Of a stretch of 15,235 nt of DNA, positions 8,433-15,235 are shown piece after piece. Below the pieces are notes generated by a model. That model was given only the letters and a program-made list of their open reading frames with translations, made no database searches and was not told the origin of the DNA. The DNA is from Conidiobolus incongruus B7586. Lineage: Eukaryota; Entomophthoromycota; Entomophthoromycetes; Entomophthorales; Conidiobolaceae. The stretch spans positions 1-15,235 of the forward strand of contig JNEM01008192.1 in the NCBI GenBank assembly GCA_000697335.1, in the 5' to 3' direction. Numbering within the stretch: position 1 is the stretch's first letter; every line of letters starts with the position of its first letter. The position numbers and the translations under genes are program-made.

Positions 8433-9341
8433 CTATCGAAATTTAGGAAACCCTCCAACTAATCCTGGTTTACGCTTAATAAAAGGACCAGAAGGTGCGT
8501 TGGGGGAAATATGGTGATAATGCACGTTATCGATGACTTTAGATTGAAGATCCATGCCCATAATTTCAATGAAGTTGTGGAGAAGCTCAATGTCGATACC
8601 ATCTGCATATAACCAAGTGGTTGGAGTTTGATTGATATTAAGTCCAAGGACATTCAAAAATGAATTGTCCTTCTCTTGAAACAAGTGTCTCCACATACTA
8701 ATGCATCCACTCTTGTTCGTTGCAACACAAACTGCACTCACAATAATATTAGCCTGGATTTTGGTATCTCTCCATTTGAGATTGTCAGTGATGCTCTTTT
8801 CAACTTCATCAACAATTGAACTAATTTGAGGATCTAAGCCATAAGTCACTGCCAGAAATTCGCCGTATCTCATACATGTTGTATCGTGGACATTTACATC
8901 ATACATTTCTTTAAAACGAGCTTTACTCGATACTGACAATTCATCAAGACATTTCTTTTTGTATTTTTCATAGGTTGCATTACCAAATCTCAAACCATTC
9001 TCAGTAATGAGGCGATAACCGACGGCTGTAGTATTATACCAAGACGGAATGAAACCACACATTGGGATGGTATTACGAGGTAAGATCAATTTTGAGCTAT
9101 CTATTTTGTATTTTCCATCGCATATTTCAATAGCGGGAATTCCAGTTGATGGATCTTTGGGATTTTTAGTCACATTATCAGCTACAATGCATGTGTTTGA
9201 ATCAGTACTCCAATATTCACCGTAAGCATAGTTGAAAAATTCTTGGGGAATTGGTCCAAACCAATTTGCAGCACTGATAATATGAACAGTAAACGGAAGA
9301 AAAAATAGTACAAATAAATTGATTGCGAGCTTTTTAATCAT
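8433..9341 (-). CDS. secreted seven-cysteine protein of unknown family, intact copy C
   Basis: The 302-residue product has a basic start (MIKK), a strongly hydrophobic core and a likely cleavage near residue 24 (HIISA), a clear signal peptide. All seven cysteines of the other intact copy are present (51, 74, 95, 131, 156, 205, 213). Identity to that copy is about 60% by eye and higher after residue 150. Shared blocks include YAYGEYW (38-44), LPRNTIP (87-93), HDTTCMRYG (152-160), QANIIVS (196-202), QTPTTWLYADGIDIE (238-252) and HYHHISPN (274-281). Sequons occur at N56, N103, N121, N209 and N237, more than in the other copy. The tail ends PKFR where the other ends PKSQY. The least conserved stretch is 55-70, where the sequences need a gap. 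No intron or later membrane segment is seen. The function is unknown; the pattern suits an extracellular, disulfide-stabilised protein. A long AT-rich spacer lies on each side. Confidence 0.9.
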   Translation of the reverse strand: MIKKLAINLFVLFFLPFTVHIISAANWFGPIPQEFFNYAYGEYWSTDSNTCIVADNVTKNPKDPSTGIPAIEICDGKYKIDSSKLILPRNTIPMCGFIPSWYNTTAVGYRLITENGLRFGNATYEKYKKKCLDELSVSSKARFKEMYDVNVHDTTCMRYGEFLAVTYGLDPQISSIVDEVEKSITDNLKWRDTKIQANIIVSAVCVATNKSGCISMWRHLFQEKDNSFLNVLGLNINQTPTTWLYADGIDIELLHNFIEIMGMDLQSKVIDNVHYHHISPNAPSGPFIKRKPGLVGGFPKFR

Positions 9342-9399
9342 TTTATATCACCATATATACGATTAATTTTAATGCTATTACTAATGATCGTATATTTAT

Positions 9400-9420
9400 T
9401 CGTAAGGATTATATATATTT
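9400..9420 (-). promoter_or_regulatory. candidate TATA-like region of copy C
   Basis: On the minus strand a run like AAATATATATAATCC lies about 65-80 bases before the start codon. The position suits a TATA box with a short leader, but such runs are frequent here. Confidence 0.25.
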
Positions 9421-9942
9421 CAAGTTTATTGAATATAAGTTGACTTACAAAGAATGAAATGCTTTTTCAATATGTATAATTAATGTTGAATATTGTAAAT
9501 GTTTTAATCAAATTTTTAATTATCTATTGTAATAATAATGAAATGAAAATAACTAGCCTTTCAATTGACGAGCCTTGTTATTTTATACTCATCAATTCTT
9601 TAAGTTGTTCATAGATTATTTTGAAACAAAGCAATTTAAAACAATTTTAATTAAAAATGGTTGGATAATATTATTTAATTGAAATATTTTAAGAAATATT
9701 TGTTGAATATATGTAATTGTTTTATTAGTTATTTATGAAAAATATATTATATATAGTTGAACAGTTAGCAATGTATGCTAATGTTGGTATATAGCATTTC
9801 ATCAATGAAATTACATTAATGTTAAGTAAGGTAATTTTATTTATTATGTTTGGTATGTGATGGAATAAAAAAAGGAAATAAATATAATAAATAATTTCAT
9901 TTATCTATTAAAATTTCTAAGTTCAACTTGAAAAAAATTTGG

Positions 9943-10047
9943 GTATAAAACCATCAGCCACTAATTCCAATATTCTGGTGTGACAACATGTTTCCTTGTA
10001 CAAAAAAGGTAATATTAATGATATTTTTTGTTGGTTTACTGTCATAA
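9943..10047 (+). other. TATA-like motif with short signal-peptide-like frame
   Basis: GGGTATAAAA at about 9941-9950 is followed, 38 bases later, by an ATG at 9988. The frame runs 19 codons (MFPCTKKVILMIFFVGLLS) to a TAA at 10045-10047. The peptide has a basic patch and a hydrophobic core like a signal peptide. GGTAAT after codon 7 could also be a splice donor, which would make this a first exon. No continuation was found. It could be a tiny gene, a first exon, a relic or chance. Confidence 0.25.
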
Positions 10048-10975
10048 AATGTGGCTAATTTAGGTATGAAGTATCTTTTTGCGAAAAGAAACTTTATTTA
10101 ATTATTCATTACCATTAAATCCAATTATCACGAAAATTTACACAAAATATTGTGATACGAAAGGCTTCCAAATTACTTTGAGATAAAAAATTTAACGAAA
10201 ATTTTTTAAAAATTATCTCTGTTTAATTAATAATTATTAAATTAAATCAAAGCTTGTATATTTTTGATTAATCCTGAAAAATATCAATAACATTTAATAT
10301 AAATTAAAAATATTATTTATATTTCTCTAATAGAAGTATAATTTTTTGATAACTGTAAAATGAATTTGAGGAATAACTCTTAAAATCTGTGTCAAAATGT
10401 AACAGTGATTGAATATTAGAAACTTAGATATCAATGTAAAATCTGGCATTTAGAATATACCTTGAATTAATAAGCTATTATTAATAGTGATGACATATAT
10501 AATTTTAATTTTTGAGTATATCAAAAATCCAAAATCTGATTAAAATCATAGATTATAGCCTAAATCAATGCTATTGAATTCTAAAAATGATAATATCTTA
10601 ATTAACAGAAAATATTAAAACAATCTATTTTATGTAGTTAAAAACTAATTATAATAAGCACTAGTTAGAATATTTTAACATATTATTAATATAAGGAATA
10701 ATAAAGATTAATAATTGAGCATTATATTGATTAATTATTTTTATAATGATATTTATAAGACTAAAATATATTTCATACACAATATACTTATCGATTTATA
10801 TTTATATAATTGGGTATAAAAAGGTTGAATAAATACTAGTATCTATATAATAAACAAAGAATTAAGGAATTTGAGGTATATATTATAGATATAGCTTGTT
10901 TAATGAATTCAAGCTAGTAGAATATGGATTTTAGTATTTTCAACTTAATTTTATCAATAAAATAAAAATTAAAAC

Positions 10976-12266
10976 CTAGATTTGAGAAACTTTCCAAATC
11001 ATTATGATTATATAAAATCATCTTCCGAAGCTTGGGGAAATATGGTGGCAATTTAGAACGTTAACAAAGAAATTTTGAATGTTGACCGCTATAATTTAAA
11101 AAATAATATCAAAAGTTCATTATTAACACTGTCAGTATACAATTGATTACTGTAAATGTGGGAAGAAATGAATTTTAGACCTTGATCAGGGAATCGACAG
11201 TGGTAAAGAATAATTTACTTGAAAGTAAGGGAAAATTATGGGTTTCATTATAAAAAGTGAATATGGCTTATTGTAAATCAGATTCTTTGAATGAATCAAA
11301 TATCTCACAACTGTCACATTTCAATCCTTTAATGATTGCTATGAGAAAAATTTAGATTTAATATTTTAAAGTGGAAATAATTACATGATATTTATTGGTT
11401 CAGTCAAGACAATCTTATATTAGATTTATTGTTGACTTTTATGGACTGAAGCAGTTCGCTGACAATAATAACAGGGCCAACCAGTTCATGAAATGGGTGT
11501 GCTCTAATGTGACCTATCAATTCAGGGTGCTAATTGTAATTTCTTGAGTGATATACAATGCTATTGTCCATCACAACCAAGTTGTCAGTGTTTGATATAT
11601 ATACAAAATGCGTTCAAAGATGAATTACCTTTTACCTGGTGTAAGCATTTTCACATACTAATACAAACTGTGGTAAGGAAGCAATACAAACTGTACTTGC
11701 AATGATATTGGCTTGGAGTTTTATATCTCTCAGGTTAAGTTTGCTAGAGATATTATTTTCAATTCTATCAACAATTGATTTGATTTTTGGATCTTAACTG
11801 TAAGTCACTGCCAATAATTCACCATATCTTATGCATTCTTTATTTTGGACAATAACACCAATTATTTACTTCAAGTGAGTTTTACTTAAGAATAATATAA
11901 TTCATAAAATTAATATTCTTTATATTTTTTTAATTTATGTAGTTCAAAATCAGAGCATTTTCAACCATCAAAACATAATTCCCTCTATTACGATAAAAAT
12001 CTGAGGCGTAACCATAAATTAGAATTTTTGCAAACTAGAATCAAATTGTTATTGTTTGATTTTTCCCATCATAGCCCTGAATACTGGTGATGCTTATTTT
12101 AAAATTTTAATTATTATTAATCAATGAATTAGATATTGTACACAAATTGATATCAGTATCCCAAAGCTCGCCATAGGCAAATCTGTTTACTTCTTGAATC
12201 AAGGATTTATACTAGCTGATGGCAGTGGTACCATGTATTGTTAACAAAAAGAGGTTTATGGTACAT
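10976..12266 (-). pseudogene. decayed copy of the secreted seven-cysteine gene with an insertion (copy D)
   Basis: Both ends and most of the body of the family are recognisable on the minus strand. The stop-equivalent and GGFPK region lie at 10976-11000, a HYHH-like block near 11040-11050 and the ADG...NQTPTT region near 11560-11600. The C-x6-G-C block follows near 11660-11690, then the YGE(F)LA region near 11810-11830. The YAYGE(L)W N-terminal block lies near 12160-12185, with a signal-peptide remnant to about 12266. The homology is broken between about 11100 and 11555 by some 455 bases foreign to the family. There are many stops and frame changes, so no product is expected. Upstream DNA is shared with the intact copy at 903-1805, which suggests these two derive from one duplication. 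Confidence 0.8.
11100..11555. other. insertion of unknown origin within copy D
   Basis: About 455 bases separate two adjoining parts of the family homology: the DLQ region ends near 11095 and the ADGID region resumes near 11560. Base composition is richer in G+C than the spacers. The best open stretch is about 52 codons on the plus strand, ending at TGA near 11547, with a segment reading FADNNNRANQFMKWV. The minus strand also has an open stretch (ELIGHIRAHPFHELVGP). I recognise neither. No clear terminal repeats or target-site duplication were seen. Confidence 0.55.
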
Positions 12267-12289
12267 GGATATTTATCAAATTGTTGACA

Positions 12290-12620
12290 ACTTCCACAGA
12301 TAATATTTTCGCGGATAAGGAGGTCCGCTCGAAATTCAGCCTTAACTGTCCGTCATGATTCCGAATGTAATCCACTCACAAACATCCGACACAATCCTTG
12401 CACAATCGAAAATTCCAGACTATAACAGTAATTGGAGCTTCAACGTATTGGAAAAGGACTAACCACACTATAAAATAGTCACTGGGTACTTATTCGTTCA
12501 GGGATCATCTCGAACAGGGCCAAGTCCTACACCTTGATATTTTAACAAAACCAATTAAATCATCTCGTTAGTCGCCCTTGGCGAGTTTTATCGAATCTAC
12601 GTGATCTTTATTTCAAGTGT
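12290..12620. other. G+C-rich island upstream of copy D
   Basis: Bases 12301-12600 contain about 122 G or C by count (41%), twice the level of the surrounding spacer. No long frame is present on either strand, although on the minus strand a stretch reading into the decayed signal peptide (AEFRADLLIRENI) stays open for a while. A small hairpin, TCGCC-CTT-GGCGA, lies at 12572-12584. Part of the island (12468-12515) matches the promoter-proximal flank of copy A. It may be a former promoter, a non-coding RNA gene or a fragment of another gene. Confidence 0.5.
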
Positions 12621-13038
12621 ACTTTCTACACGTTCTTTAATATCAAAAATTTCGATATTTTTGTGTTTTAAGTAAAAAAAATAATATTCATATTTTAAGT
12701 CTAATCTCTAATGCGATGCATAGAGCCATCAATTTTATCCAACATGAAAGAAATTGAAATTTTGCAATAACTCAATTGTTGAGAATCTATATCGCGTTAA
12801 AAACCATCATCTTAAATTACCACTAAATAAATCAATGATCCATTAATCATAATGTAAATTTTAGTCTATTCTAATTACCCCAAAAGACCTAAAATTTACA
12901 AAAAATTATGATAATAAGTAAAATATTCGAATTACTATTATACCTCGCATCACTTTGAAAGATATAGATCCTCTATTATTCCTCATGCGGTTCATGTTTA
13001 ATCCCAAATCCACCACCTAATAATTAAGAGTTTAAAAT

Positions 13039-13100
13039 AAAAGGGCCGAAGATATGTGATAATTGATATGAAAACTTTTAATTTTTTCAAGTTAGTGATT
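13039..13100. repeat. conserved upstream block, copy 2
   Basis: It starts AAAAGGGCCG and continues with ATATGTGATAATTG and a T-rich stretch, closely matching 2241-2300 in the same orientation. It marks the far end of flank that can be traced as duplicated together with the family gene. Confidence 0.7.
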
Positions 13101-14528
13101 GTAAAAAATATTCTTGATTAGTTAAAGATTATGAAATATTTAGTTAAAAAATTTTTAAAATCTTTTTATAATTAAATTCAATATATAGTTTAATTACAAT
13201 ATTAAAAAAAATTAAATTTAATGGAATTTAAGGAATAATATCTAATGTATTCAGTATATTTAAGGTCAACTTTTCTAGTGAGTGGATTAAATAAATGATG
13301 CTTAAATTTTGAATATAAATTTTATGAATATATATTGATCTCTATCCTTCTAATTTCAACCTCTCTATTAACTAATTATCTTTATATATTTATTTTTAAG
13401 GGTGAGTCGCAGAAACAAACCATGATCATATAATGATGATTCAACAACTATGATTTTTTATTAATCAAAATATATTATAGTAAAACATAAAAACTATCAT
13501 AATATTCATAAATTTATGCATAGTTTCAATAATATATAAATTAAATAATACCAAATAATACTTAAATAGAATTTATTTTTAATAAGTTATATTAGATAAT
13601 AGAAATAATATATCTTATTTAAGATATTATTTAATTTGAATATGTAAATATATTATAAAAAGTCAATTATCATATATTTTCCTTTATTAAAAATTTAAAT
13701 TATATATTTTAGTTTTTTTAAATATGTATATATAAGTTTTATTAATTTCCAAATAAGAATTATATAAGTAATCTGATTAATTATTATTATTTTTAAGATA
13801 ATTTAAATATTTAAATAATATTAAATAAAAAATCAATATCAATTAGGAAATGGAGTTAAATAAACTTCTCAAAAATCAATTATTTATCTGATAGATTGAG
13901 ATTAATATAACCATGGAATTAAATATTGTTAAAAATATAATTACTATAGAAATATAGGGATATATTTGAATAATTGAAAATAATATCATTTTAATTTTTT
14001 ATAATATTTAAAATTATTTTCTAATAATAGCTATTTTAAAATTTAATATTTGAAATTTATATTTATTAAAGAAATACTATAATAATTAATTAAATATCAA
14101 TATTAACAAAAAAACTAATTATTTAAAACTATAATATTGATAATAAATAATGATATTATGATTATTTTTATAAAAATAAAAAATTATTATATTATATATT
14201 GTAATATTTTAAAGCTTTAAAAAATATACACCAATTAATATATTTAATTACTAAATTTAATTTCGAATAACTATTAATTTAATAAATAATAATTTTGAAA
14301 TTAAATGAATTAAAAACTAATTCTGACAGTTTATATATTAAAAAAAAATTTAAATTTTTCAAAAAATAAATTATTACTATATAAATATATTAAATTTTTA
14401 AATAATATTTAATAATATTAACATAATTTAAAATAATTGGAAATTTTTTAATTTATATTTTTTCAAAGATATCATTAATTTTGAATAAAAATATATATAT
14501 ATAATAAATAAAAAATTATATAGATCTA

Positions 14529-14550
14529 ATATATATATATATATATATAT
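14529..14550. repeat. (AT)11 microsatellite
   Basis: Eleven perfect AT units, with a shorter AT run some 35 bases to the left. Confidence 0.9.
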
Positions 14551-15235
14551 CTTTAATTTAAAAAATTAAATTTTTTAAAATTGTTTTTTTAATATAATTA
14601 TAATTAAACTAAATATTGGTTATCAAAAGTCTTTTATTCTAATATTAATAAAATTTAATCATAAATTATCTAAAATTATCTAGAATTTTCCAGTTGATTT
14701 AAATAATTAAAAATTATTTTAATTTAATATTTATTGCTAGATAAATTAATTTATTACTTAAAGAGAAATTGTCCAAAACCTGTTAAAATCTAAAAAACTA
14801 ATTTTAATAGTTATCTTTTCAGTTATTAACAAAATAAAAAAATATATTAAAAATTAATATTTTATTTTAACCAGAAAATTATCTGAATATTTTATATTAG
14901 TCTTATAAATATTTTATATATATTAAAATTTAAATTAAAATAAATAAATAAAAAAATAAAATAGGTTTTTTATAGTTATATTAGAATTAAAAAATATAAA
15001 ATAACAATTATTAAATAAAACCTAATCAAATATTACTAGGAATTTAAACTTTTATATCATTTAATTATAATTGATGAATTTTAAGTTTCATTATATAATA
15101 TTTAATTAAAATTTAAATTAGAATGCTAGATTAAATTAAATTAGGCCTTTTTATAAATTTCTTTAATTTAATATTTTTTTAATAAGTAAATATTAATTAT
15201 TATAATAGATTATAATAATAAATACTATTTTTATT

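Larger units (their letters stand above)
9342..10975. other. AT-rich spacer upstream of copy C
   Basis: About 1.6 kb with no long frame. The first 80 bases next to the gene hold AT-rich TATA-like runs (around 9405-9418, minus strand) that could serve copy C. The middle (9930-10060) is richer in G+C and has the short candidate described separately. A second GGGTATAAAA lies at 10813 with no frame behind it. Confidence 0.6.
12621..15235. other. AT-rich spacer to the window end
   Basis: Apart from the shared block at 13039 and a patch matching copy A's flank near 12949-12995, nothing is recognised. From about 13080 on the sequence is almost pure A+T with scattered mononucleotide runs and an (AT) microsatellite. 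No frame of useful length occurs. Confidence 0.65.

Noticed and set aside
903-9341. Identification of the secreted family as a known toxin, protease or allergen
   Set aside because: No catalytic signature or cysteine pattern of a family I know was recognised; a secreted nature alone does not justify a function.
10173-10215. TTACTTTG followed by an AATTTTTT run, resembling the mariner terminal repeat
   Set aside because: The match after the first eight bases needs gaps, nothing mariner-like follows, and no partner end was found at the expected distance.
1-15235. CRISPR array, tRNA or rRNA genes
   Set aside because: No regularly spaced repeats, no tRNA-like internal promoter pattern and no conserved rRNA segments were seen.

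Overview
The window looks like a piece of a eukaryotic nuclear genome that is extremely rich in A+T. Coding parts stand out because they are much richer in G+C than the spacers, which in places fall well below 20% G+C. The host cannot be named from the sequence alone. Support for a eukaryote comes from mariner-type (Tc1/mariner superfamily) DNA transposons, long empty spacers, TATA-like motifs and secreted proteins with N-glycosylation sequons. An AT-rich invertebrate (for example a nematode or an insect), or another AT-rich eukaryote, would fit. No trans-splice acceptor was seen in front of the genes, and no intron is needed to read them.

The main content is a tandem family of secreted, cysteine-containing proteins of about 300 residues, all on the minus strand. 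There are four copies: an intact gene at 903-1805, a decayed copy at about 3921-4796, an intact gene at 8433-9341, and a decayed, insertion-bearing copy at about 10976-12266. Intact and broken copies alternate. The two intact products are about 60% identical by eye, share seven cysteines and a signal peptide, and are most alike in their C-terminal halves. I do not recognise the family.

Two mariner elements lie at the left. The first (1-499) is cut by the window start; the C-terminal third of its D34D transposase is open and ends normally. The second (about 2516-3774) is a full-length but heavily decayed copy in the opposite orientation, with both terminal repeats still visible. The 3' ends of the two elements face each other across the first intact gene, so that gene sits between inverted copies of one transposon family.

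The rest is spacer: 4797-8432, 9342-10975 and 12620-15235 are mostly AT-rich sequence with simple repeats. Three spacer signals stand out. A block of about 330 bases at 12290-12620 has roughly 41% G+C and no convincing reading frame. A short block beginning with AAAAGGGCCG lies upstream of both the first gene and the last pseudogene, which shows that the duplicated unit includes the upstream flank. A TATA-like motif at 9944 is followed by a 19-codon frame that resembles a signal peptide.
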